Of a stretch of DNA of 12,963 nucleotides, positions 7,080 to 12,963 are shown piece after piece; the stretch's first letter is position 1, and the number at the start of each line of letters is the position of its first letter. The notes beneath the pieces are model-generated. The model was not told the origin of the DNA and ran no database searches. It was given only the letters and a program-made list of their open reading frames with translations. The position numbers and the translations under genes are program-made. The stretch is from the NCBI GenBank assembly GCA_913040875.1, contig CAJWHX010000050.1:1-12963 (forward strand). Direction: 5' to 3'. The DNA is from an uncultured Pseudomonadota bacterium (GTDB lineage Bacteria > Myxococcota > UBA796).

Positions 7080-9170
7080 TTATTGCTCCAACCCGTACAC
7101 GTATCGATAGGTCATCAAGTATCCCAGAACTCTTCGATTGTATCGTCTGGTTTCTGAGTATCCGATGTCGTCGGAGAAGGCCGCAACACTCGGTGGTTCT
7201 TCATAGACTCCCATCCAGCGGCGAACGGCTTCCTCTCCTCCGTTGTATCCTGCTATGACCATTGGAAGTGGGTCTTCTAGTTTTAAGTCAGAGAGATTGT
7301 TGGATAGCTTCATCAGTTCTTTTGTTCCCAATGAAACGTTGTACCCCGATTGAAAGAGTGTATCTGGATCGAAGGGCTGATGTTCAAACAGAAGCGGGTG
7401 CAACTCTTCGGCCACATACGGCATGAGTTGCATCATCCCTCGAGCACCTACGGGAGAGGAGACTCGTGGCTGTAAAGCCGATTCAGCCGTCATGATCGCA
7501 AATGGAAGATTCGCGTCTAGAGCATGGTCGCCAATCACAGAGTCGATGATCTCTTTATGGGGTTTTGGATAGCACGCCTGTTGAGCCAGTGGGTCTCCCC
7601 CTTTCCATGGTTTGACACAATGTGGTCTCGCTAAGGCTTGCGCCTCTTTATAGGAACCTGCTTCAATGAGAGCATGCGCCAAGAGCAACTTGGCTTGTCG
7701 GTCGTTCATTGTCGATTCTTTCAGAGTTCGCAGTTCCCGAGCAGCCAACGATTCAAACCCAACCTCGGCCAATGCACGTCCAGTATGAAACGCTGGTACA
7801 TCAAGGATTGTTGGGAGTGTATTGTAGGGAGCGTTGTTCAGAGAGACCATTGGAACCGTTGGGTATTCAATGTCGATGTACAATCCGGCTTGCCAAGCGT
7901 ATCCAGACGTCGGCCACGTACGCACAACGTATTCAAAGCCCTTTTGAGCCTCGGAGTCTTTACCATTGAGTTTCAAAATACGCGCATGCCAAAACGCGGC
8001 ACCAGGTGCGAGTGAAGAATTGAAGTGTTTTGTTTGAATCTCGGTAAACATATCGGCCGCCGCATCATTTTGACCCAGCTTCAATAGAGACCATCCCATG
8101 AAGTATCTCGCCTCGTCGGCATGCTTGGATTTGGGCATTCTTTTCAAGTGCTCTTTAAACAACGGGATGGCTTGTTCTAAGTTGCCGCGATCATATTCTA
8201 GATATCCAAGTTTATACGATGAGATGTCGGCCCATTTGGATGTGGGGTGCTCTTTTAGGAGGCGTTTGTAAAAGGCGGAAGAAGCATCGTAATCTCCACT
8301 TCGTACAGAAGCGACCGCAAGGTGATAGAGGTCTTTATCTGTTGGCTTTGCAAGCGCGTTCAATAACTGAACGGCTCTGGGATAGTCTTTTGCGCTGAAT
8401 ACATAATACGCGTAGGTCCGTTTACCGGACTCTGATGTGGGAACGGGAAGTTGATCCAACAATTCCAGTGCGGCTTGGTGCAGTTGCAACTTTCGCAATG
8501 TTTTTGCCCGACGTTCGATCTGACCCCGTCCAACTTCTGTTGTCGAATTGGGTATGCGTTGACCAAGTTCAATGATTCTATCTTCAGCAAATTGTGCATG
8601 GACAGATGTCGGATTTGACATCCAGATCCGCCAGTATACTGGTAGAGCAGCGGCTTCCGAACCGCGCAATCGGGCACCCTCTGCTAGCCACCATCGGACT
8701 TCGGCAGGATCGATGCTACCAGCTGGTGGGATGTATCCATCTTTGGATCTTTTGGGTGTGAGGAGTGGTCTCAACAGATCTCTGGCTTCGAGATATTTAC
8801 CGCTTGAAATATACGACTTGGCTAGAATGAGTGATGCAGATTCCCGCAACTCTGTCGGTGTCTCTTGGGTATTTAAAATGCTCTTACTGAGTCCAATGGC
8901 TGTATCGTGCTGCTGAAGTAGTGCCGCACCCTCTGCTTGATATAGCAATGCATAGCTTTGCCATGGGGCTTGTACTTGTTCTAACAGTTCTGTAGCCCTG
9001 TCAATCTGTCCGAGTGAAATCAAGCATTTGCCAATGGCGAGTTGATAATTCCATTCCTCTGCAGAAGGGGTATAGCTGGCGGCTTTACCACAATTACCTT
9101 GGCGCAGTGCAATACCAATGTCACTTGGTGCAGCGGTCGCTGAAACCATCAATGTCAAAAGCGTAAGCAT
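7080..9170 (-). CDS. Soluble lytic murein transglycosylase with TPR-like N-terminus
   Basis: This 696-residue periplasmic enzyme cleaves the glycan strands of peptidoglycan to 1,6-anhydro products. The start is the ATG at 9170, because GGAGG lies five bases upstream and the protein then opens with a hydrophobic signal-like stretch (MLTLLTLMVSATAAPS); this lacks basic residues at the tip. Roughly residues 20-480 are helical repeats of TPR/Slt type (for example SKWADISSYKLGYLEYDRGN and HADEARYFMGWSLLKLGQ). The SLT domain starts near 540: the catalytic glutamate is Glu563 in TAESAL, followed by SSPVGARGMMQLMP, AGYNGG at 640-645 and RRYNRRVLGYL near 671-681. All expected motifs are present. It is divergent from the aminotransferase gene and is followed by the 123-residue gene. 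It is Slt70-like, but I cannot assign a specific symbol. Confidence 0.95.
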   Translation of the reverse strand: MLTLLTLMVSATAAPSDIGIALRQGNCGKAASYTPSAEEWNYQLAIGKCLISLGQIDRATELLEQVQAPWQSYALLYQAEGAALLQQHDTAIGLSKSILNTQETPTELRESASLILAKSYISSGKYLEARDLLRPLLTPKRSKDGYIPPAGSIDPAEVRWWLAEGARLRGSEAAALPVYWRIWMSNPTSVHAQFAEDRIIELGQRIPNSTTEVGRGQIERRAKTLRKLQLHQAALELLDQLPVPTSESGKRTYAYYVFSAKDYPRAVQLLNALAKPTDKDLYHLAVASVRSGDYDASSAFYKRLLKEHPTSKWADISSYKLGYLEYDRGNLEQAIPLFKEHLKRMPKSKHADEARYFMGWSLLKLGQNDAAADMFTEIQTKHFNSSLAPGAAFWHARILKLNGKDSEAQKGFEYVVRTWPTSGYAWQAGLYIDIEYPTVPMVSLNNAPYNTLPTILDVPAFHTGRALAEVGFESLAARELRTLKESTMNDRQAKLLLAHALIEAGSYKEAQALARPHCVKPWKGGDPLAQQACYPKPHKEIIDSVIGDHALDANLPFAIMTAESALQPRVSSPVGARGMMQLMPYVAEELHPLLFEHQPFDPDTLFQSGYNVSLGTKELMKLSNNLSDLKLEDPLPMVIAGYNGGEEAVRRWMGVYEEPPSVAAFSDDIGYSETRRYNRRVLGYLMTYRYVYGLEQ

Positions 9171-9175
9171 GAAAA

Positions 9176-9180
9176 CCTCC
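9176..9180 (-). promoter_or_regulatory. Ribosome binding site fixing the transglycosylase start
   Basis: GGAGG on the minus strand sits five bases before the ATG at 9170. The frame stays open to 9257 without any comparable site, and the upstream codons would put 29 polar residues ahead of the signal peptide, so the shorter start is preferred. Confidence 0.85.
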
Positions 9181-9302
9181 AGATGTGTGGTCGTGAACTG
9201 AAACAGGTGACTGCTGAACTGTATTTCATCGGCACTTGCTTTTGCATAACATCTCAATATCAGTCGGGGTTGAATAGTGGATAAATTAGACCATTCTGTT
9301 AG

Positions 9303-9330
9303 GTAATATTGATTGTGCAGTATAGGTCAA
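9303..9330 (-). promoter_or_regulatory. Possible promoter for the transglycosylase gene
   Basis: On the minus strand TTGACC (9325-9330) and TATTAC (9303-9308) are 16 bases apart, a fair sigma-70-like match. It would give a leader of about 125 bases. The element lies only 20 bases upstream of the divergent aminotransferase ATG, so the two transcription units may compete for this region. I saw no good matching element for the + strand gene. Confidence 0.33.
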
Positions 9331-9349
9331 ACTTGAAGAGGAGAAATTC

Positions 9350-10432
9350 ATGGCTGGATTTGAAGGGGTTGTTTGGGCACCCAACCAGATGCAATATGGT
9401 ATTCATTCAAAGCAGTTTAGAATGTTGGATGCGCATGCGACCACATTTGCCATTTCACGCTCTCTTCACTACGGGTTGTTTCAAGTTTTTGAAGGCATTC
9501 GATTCTTTTGTACGAGGGGACCAGATGGTTTGGAATTGCGTTTTCTCAATCTACACTTGAATCTAGCTAGGTTTCGAAAAGGAATTTTGTATTCGTTGTC
9601 TCCGAAGGATCAATCTCTGGTACCGTCAGAAGATGGATTGCGATCCATTTTCTTAGAATTCTTTCGCTCTCCAGATGTTCGAGCATTTCTAGAACGAATG
9701 GCGGATCAAGGCGCTCAAGGCTACTTTCGTCCGTTTACTCTGGATGAAGAAGAATCCATTGGGGTAACCTTTCCAAAGGAACCAGGGATACGAGGCGCAT
9801 TTTGCTCCTATGAACGATACTTGGGAGAGCCCTTCAACGGAGCCGTCGTGCCCACTCTCGTTCGAGCAGTGGGGGTCAACGGTACCGGCTGTTTGAAATT
9901 GGGGTCGAATTATCTCTTGAGTGTCAAAGCCGTACAAGTTGCTCAATCGATCGATTCTTCAGCGCTGGCCGCACTGTTTCTAGACGATCGTCCAGATAAG
10001 CCTGTACGAGAACGAGAGATTACAGAGTGGGATTCTTCTTGTTGTCTGATTGCACTTCGAGATGGTCGCATCATTCGGATTCCAGATGGTCCATTGATCT
10101 TACCTTCTGTGACGATTCAAGGCGTGGTAGCTTTGGCAACGGAGCGTGGAATTCCGGTCGAAGAGCGAAACGTCACCTATGGTGAATTGCTCGATTGGGT
10201 GGCTCAAGATCAAGTTGTGACCATTTGTAGCGTCGGCACTGCCGGGATTTTGAACAGAGTGAGCACCCTATGCCTGGTGGATGAGACGTGTACGCCAGTT
10301 GGTGAAATGAAGGCTGATGTCAATCATCCTATCTATCATGCCTTGGATGAGATCCGAACAGAGTACTGGGATATTTTTCGTGGCGTTCATCCAGCCCCAA
10401 AAGGTCTCTTACTCGAACGTCATATTCTTTGA
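9350..10432 (+). CDS. ilvE: Branched-chain amino acid aminotransferase-like protein (fold type IV PLP enzyme)
   Basis: This encodes 360 residues. The family interconverts Leu, Ile and Val with their 2-oxo acids using PLP in the cytoplasm. The ATG at 9350 has GAGGAG about seven bases upstream. Motifs: HYGLFQVFEGIRFF at 40-53 (family YG-x-VFEGIR), RPFTL at 127-131, and KLGSNYL at 183-189 with the presumed PLP lysine Lys183 (family K-x-G-x-N-Y). After these come GPLILPSVTIQGVVALA (family ILPG-x-T-R), VEERNV, and VGTAGI near 299. Two positions differ from the norm: the E-x-G-x-x-N cofactor motif reads EWDSSC (226-231), with Cys for Asn, and ILPG has Ser for Gly, with Gln for the Arg after Thr. 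It may be a divergent BCAT or a related aminotransferase with another substrate. It is monocistronic in appearance, facing the next gene's 3' end. Confidence 0.85.
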   Translation: MAGFEGVVWAPNQMQYGIHSKQFRMLDAHATTFAISRSLHYGLFQVFEGIRFFCTRGPDGLELRFLNLHLNLARFRKGILYSLSPKDQSLVPSEDGLRSIFLEFFRSPDVRAFLERMADQGAQGYFRPFTLDEEESIGVTFPKEPGIRGAFCSYERYLGEPFNGAVVPTLVRAVGVNGTGCLKLGSNYLLSVKAVQVAQSIDSSALAALFLDDRPDKPVREREITEWDSSCCLIALRDGRIIRIPDGPLILPSVTIQGVVALATERGIPVEERNVTYGELLDWVAQDQVVTICSVGTAGILNRVSTLCLVDETCTPVGEMKADVNHPIYHALDEIRTEYWDIFRGVHPAPKGLLLERHIL

Positions 10433-10497
10433 GGTTGAGAAATTTGACCGTTCAATATTTCACCCATGTCTCGTAACTGACGGAGCCGTGGGGTGGA

Positions 10498-11145
10498 TTA
10501 AGGGGTCCACGAGTGTTGCACGGGAAGATTAAATCGATGGTGTCTAGGTCCAGACTCTGCAGAGTCTAATCGAACAGGGATCGGGGCTTTACAGCCTTCG
10601 CTGATGTAGTAATCAGGGTCTACTCCCCAGGTCCAACATTCAATCGTTGGATTGGAACCTGTACTGACGGCTTGTAAGTAGTACGTGACACTGAACTCGT
10701 ACGTGCTATCTTCATTTGGGGCAGGGAATGCCGTTTTTTTGCCTTCGATGATGTCATCTGTTTTGGTAATTATGGAGACCAAAGATTCTGAATACTCCAA
10801 CGTCGTCCCACTTTGAGCGAGGGGGTGACAATAAGGCTGGTGGGCAAAGGTCTCTTGGGGTGTAATATAGCCATTGATGCAGTCTTCGGCAGTCCAACAT
10901 CCATATTCTGTGTCAGCTGCGCACTCGATTGTGCTCTCAACAATCCCAAATGTAAACTCGTACCCAGAACCATTTGTTAGTTCGATTTCGATTCCGGCTT
11001 CGGTCCATGACAGATCGATCGTCGGGTTGGGTGCCAACTCTTCTTCAGCTGTATCCGTAGCGGTATCTTCATCGGGGTTCAGATAGAACTGATCGCATCC
11101 AGATGTAAACAGTAGACTCAGTGAAACCAACAATGGTGTACGCAT
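10498..11145 (-). CDS. Lipoprotein with six conserved-looking cysteines, unknown function
   Basis: This encodes 215 residues. A signal peptide (MRTPLLVSLSLLFTSGC) ends in a lipobox-like TSGC, so Cys17 is probably lipidated and the protein anchored in the outer or inner membrane. A short Asp/Thr/Glu-rich linker follows (DEDTATDTAEEE), a style common in Myxococcota-like lipoproteins. The remaining 175 residues form one compact-looking domain with six cysteines (in IEC, YGC, EDC, PYC, IEC and EGC), enough for three disulfides in the periplasm, and many aromatic residues suggesting beta structure. I recognise no enzyme motif. The ATG at 11145 has GAGG seven bases upstream. It lies 85 bases after rpoH on the same strand and converges with the aminotransferase gene. 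Confidence 0.85.
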   Translation of the reverse strand: MRTPLLVSLSLLFTSGCDQFYLNPDEDTATDTAEEELAPNPTIDLSWTEAGIEIELTNGSGYEFTFGIVESTIECAADTEYGCWTAEDCINGYITPQETFAHQPYCHPLAQSGTTLEYSESLVSIITKTDDIIEGKKTAFPAPNEDSTYEFSVTYYLQAVSTGSNPTIECWTWGVDPDYYISEGCKAPIPVRLDSAESGPRHHRFNLPVQHSWTP

Positions 11146-11230
11146 GAAACAACCTCATAAAAATGTCTATAGGGCTAGATTACCATAGATGCGTTGAAGT
11201 TTCCACTACTGAGAAATTCTATTTGAGTGC

Positions 11231-12139
11231 TTAATTTTGAAACTCAAAGGCGATATCTTCACCCAACTCCTCTTCTAGAAAAGTTTTCAGGTTCCTTTTG
11301 ATTCGACTTTCCAGTTGGCGGACACGCTCCTTTGAGATCCCATATTCATCTCCGAGTTCTTGTAGAGAGACGGGACTGTCAGCGATGAGCCTACGTTTCC
11401 AGATGACTTGATCTCTTGGATTGGACAGGGTTTCATAGAACTCCTGTAGTTTTTGTGAGATCCGAGAGGATATTTCTTCGTTGGCGACATATTCGTCGGG
11501 TGTCTCTTCCCATCCGGAGATAGTTTCAGAGAGTGACCGTGCGTTGTCATCATTCATGCCGATGGGGTTGTCAAATCCCAAGGCTGGTTGATTAAAGTGT
11601 TGAGAGAACACAACGATCTCTTCCTCTGGAATATCCATTGAATCAGACAGGGCTTTGGTTGTGGGGGTGACACCCATTTGAACCAACTTTTCGCGTTCTT
11701 TACGAAGGTTGTCAAACAGACGACGACCGTGACGGGTTGATCCCAAACGAACGATGCGGTAATTGTCTTTGATGTAATTATAGATGCACGACCGTACCCA
11801 GTATGCGGCATAGGTAGAAAAACGAGTGTTGGTTTCATTATAGGGGTCGTATTTCCCCAACGCCTGCATGAGTCCCATGTTTCCCTGCTGAATTAAGTCC
11901 AGCACATTGGCCCACTGGCTGTGGAACTTGAAGGCCATTTTGACGACCAATCGCAGATTGGATTTTACAAGTTGTTTTCCAGCCTCTTCATCCCCATCTT
12001 CGATGTATCGTACTGCAAGTGCATGCTCCTCTTCTTGACTTAGAATGGGGTAGCGACGAACCTCAGCCAAGTATTGATTGAGAAGACTGGATTTTTGTAG
12101 ACCACCTTTGGACACCGTAATTTCTTTTTTGTCGGACAT
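11231..12139 (-). CDS. rpoH: RNA polymerase sigma factor RpoH (sigma-32 type)
   Basis: This 302-residue sigma-70-family protein is of the heat-shock type; it directs RNA polymerase to chaperone and protease promoters. Region 1.2/2.1 is LLNQYLAEVRRYPILSQEEE near 19-38, region 2.2 is DLIQQGNMGLMQALGKYD at 81-98, regions 2.3-2.4 are RFSTYAAYWVR to RIVRLGSTR at 106-136, and the RpoH-box-like RRLFDNLRKERE lies at 139-150. The last of these is the segment that marks this group. The region 4.2 helix-turn-helix is SLQELGDEYGISKERVRQLE at 258-277. The ATG at 12139 was chosen, with GAGGG about 11 bases upstream; the frame extends to a GTG at 12166 without a ribosome site. It is also possible that it is a second RpoH paralogue serving a different regulon. 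Confidence 0.94.
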   Translation of the reverse strand: MSDKKEITVSKGGLQKSSLLNQYLAEVRRYPILSQEEEHALAVRYIEDGDEEAGKQLVKSNLRLVVKMAFKFHSQWANVLDLIQQGNMGLMQALGKYDPYNETNTRFSTYAAYWVRSCIYNYIKDNYRIVRLGSTRHGRRLFDNLRKEREKLVQMGVTPTTKALSDSMDIPEEEIVVFSQHFNQPALGFDNPIGMNDDNARSLSETISGWEETPDEYVANEEISSRISQKLQEFYETLSNPRDQVIWKRRLIADSPVSLQELGDEYGISKERVRQLESRIKRNLKTFLEEELGEDIAFEFQN

Positions 12140-12416
12140 AAATTTAGAAACCCTCGAAACGTACACTGAAAAATAAAAACAAATGTAAACTGATTGGAAC
12201 TAGACACACAATAGAAAAATTGCGCCAATACGAAGTAACCAAATGTACATAGGCACGAATTTGAATTAAGGAAGTCTTGTATGCTTTTCTTTAGGTTGTC
12301 TCTCATATGTGGAAACGAACACATAGAAAAGTTTCGGACTGGACGTCCATTTACCATCCCATACTGTAAACTGCATCTAGTTTTATTGTTGGTTCAATTC
12401 TTTATTAGGAGTGATC
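12140..12416. other. Divergent intergenic region between rpoH and the terminal lipoprotein gene
   Basis: These 277 AT-rich bases must hold the start signals of both flanking genes, but no convincing -35/-10 pair stands out on either strand. Structural elements are a perfect 10-base palindrome TGGACGTCCA at 12340-12349 and an inverted repeat TATGTG-N8-CACATA at 12306-12325. A nested outer pair, CTTTTCT (12284-12290) and AGAAAAG (12325-12331), could enclose the inner repeat. These may be an operator or a leader hairpin of the + strand gene, whose ATG is at 12417. Confidence 0.45.
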
Positions 12417-12963
12417 ATGTCATTGTTGAGTCCATTGGTGTTGTCTCTTTTGCTGGCTTGTGGCGAAGAAGAAGCGGTTGTCGAAGAAGTTCAACCCGTC
12501 GTTGCCGCGCCTGAGCAACCAAAAGCACCGTCAAAAAAAGACATTCTCAAAGACTTTAAACGTAAACTTGGGCAAGGAGATATCGACGGTGCTACAGCTG
12601 CATTGTCGGATATTGATGATGAACAGGGCCATTCTGCATTCAGTCTCGCTGGTGGGATTGGTTGGTCTGGGGCATCTGTAGATTTGGCTACAAAGCATGG
12701 AGATTGGGCGCGGTTGGTATCAGGTGATGCTCAAGGTAATGTCAACTACGATAGAATAAGTTATTTCAGTGCCGCAGATGTAGCCTTCTTACTTTCCTAT
12801 GGAAGAAAATTAAATGATAAATTATCTGTGGGTGGATCAGCAAAAATAATTAATAGAAAAGCGGGCGATTTTGCTACTGCATGGGGCTTTGGTATAGACT
12901 TGTCTGCGACCTATCACAATAAAGATTGGAAGTTTGCCGTAGTCGCTAAAGATGTCACTACTA
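12417..12963 (+). CDS. Partial lipoprotein gene whose 3' half resembles a PorV/PorQ-type outer-membrane barrel
   Basis: The ATG at 12417 has AGGAG five bases upstream. The product starts with a lipoprotein signal ending LLAC (Cys15), then an acidic and Pro-rich linker, then about 60 residues that look helical (DILKDFKRKLGQGDIDGATA, LATKHGDWARLVSG). From about residue 104 the character changes. NVNYDRISYFSAADVAFLLSYGRKL, LSVGGSAKII, GDFATAWGFGIDLSATY and WKFAVVAKDVTT form the middle beta-strand section of PorV/PorQ-like outer-membrane proteins, best known from Bacteroidota. The N-terminal strands of that family are missing. Base composition also shifts: by my count 61 of 120 bases are G or C at 12601-12720, against 43 of 120 at 12781-12900, with AGA, ATA and TTA codons becoming frequent. 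The window edge cuts the gene. Either a fusion or a misjoined contig end explains this. Confidence 0.72.
   Translation, partial: MSLLSPLVLSLLLACGEEEAVVEEVQPVVAAPEQPKAPSKKDILKDFKRKLGQGDIDGATAALSDIDDEQGHSAFSLAGGIGWSGASVDLATKHGDWARLVSGDAQGNVNYDRISYFSAADVAFLLSYGRKLNDKLSVGGSAKIINRKAGDFATAWGFGIDLSATYHNKDWKFAVVAKDVTT

Noticed and set aside
7638..8015. 125-codon + strand frame inside the transglycosylase gene
   Set aside because: It is antisense to a gene with intact domains, is Arg/Cys-rich as expected for a shadow frame, and has no start signal.
9171..9257. Upstream start of the transglycosylase (29 extra residues)
   Set aside because: The internal ATG at 9170 has a strong GGAGG and is immediately followed by the signal-peptide-like stretch.
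10433..10497. Intrinsic terminator between the convergent aminotransferase and lipoprotein genes
   Set aside because: Only weak, imperfect inverted repeats are present, without a stable stem followed by a T tract.
12140..12166. GTG start for rpoH
   Set aside because: No ribosome site precedes it; the ATG at 12139 has GAGGG upstream, though at a long spacing, so this is a preference and not certain.
12417..12963. Complete type IX secretion PorV gene
   Set aside because: The N-terminal strands of the family are missing and are replaced by a lipoprotein signal and helical segment, and the 3' end is cut by the window.

Overview
The window looks like chromosomal DNA from a diderm bacterium of moderate GC. 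Evidence for this is a Slt-type lytic transglycosylase, an RpoH-type heat-shock sigma factor and several lipoproteins. Two details resemble the former Deltaproteobacteria, especially Myxococcota-like lineages: an Asp/Thr-rich linker behind a lipoprotein signal, and a C-terminal module like those I associate with their Ser/Thr kinases. This placement is an inference from protein style, not a database result. I see no rRNA, tRNA, CRISPR array, transposase or prophage gene.

Layout. The 3' end of a Lys/Pro-rich protein gene lies on + at 1-405. A run of minus-strand genes follows, read from 6299 down to 417: a 112-residue unknown protein, thiO, thiS, thiG, a tenI/thiE-family gene, a large GT-C-like membrane protein, and a conserved protein of unknown function. 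Next comes a 367-base gap (6300-6666). A second minus-strand pair reads from 9170 down to 6667: a periplasmic lytic transglycosylase, then a 123-residue protein. A branched-chain aminotransferase-like gene runs divergently on + (9350-10432). Two further minus-strand genes follow, a cysteine-containing lipoprotein (10498-11145) and rpoH (11231-12139). The window ends in a + strand lipoprotein gene (12417 onward) cut by the window edge.

How the genes work together. thiO, thiS, thiG and the tenI-like gene form the thiazole branch of thiamine synthesis in its aerobic form: glycine oxidase, sulfur carrier, thiazole synthase and thiazole tautomerase. They are tightly packed: the Gly-Gly codons of thiS double as the ribosome binding site of thiG, and thiG overlaps the next gene by 25 bases. 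thiF, thiC and thiD are not in the window, and I found no TPP riboswitch ahead of the cluster.

Most interesting points. (1) The last gene joins a lipoprotein N-terminus to the middle of a PorV/PorQ-like outer-membrane barrel, with a sharp drop in GC. This may be an assembly chimera or a real fusion. (2) The 112- and 123-residue proteins share an ungapped C-terminal pattern resembling the terminal helix of flagellar axial proteins, and one directly follows the lytic transglycosylase. (3) The ThiE-family protein carries TenI-like signatures. (4) The aminotransferase has a changed cofactor-site motif.
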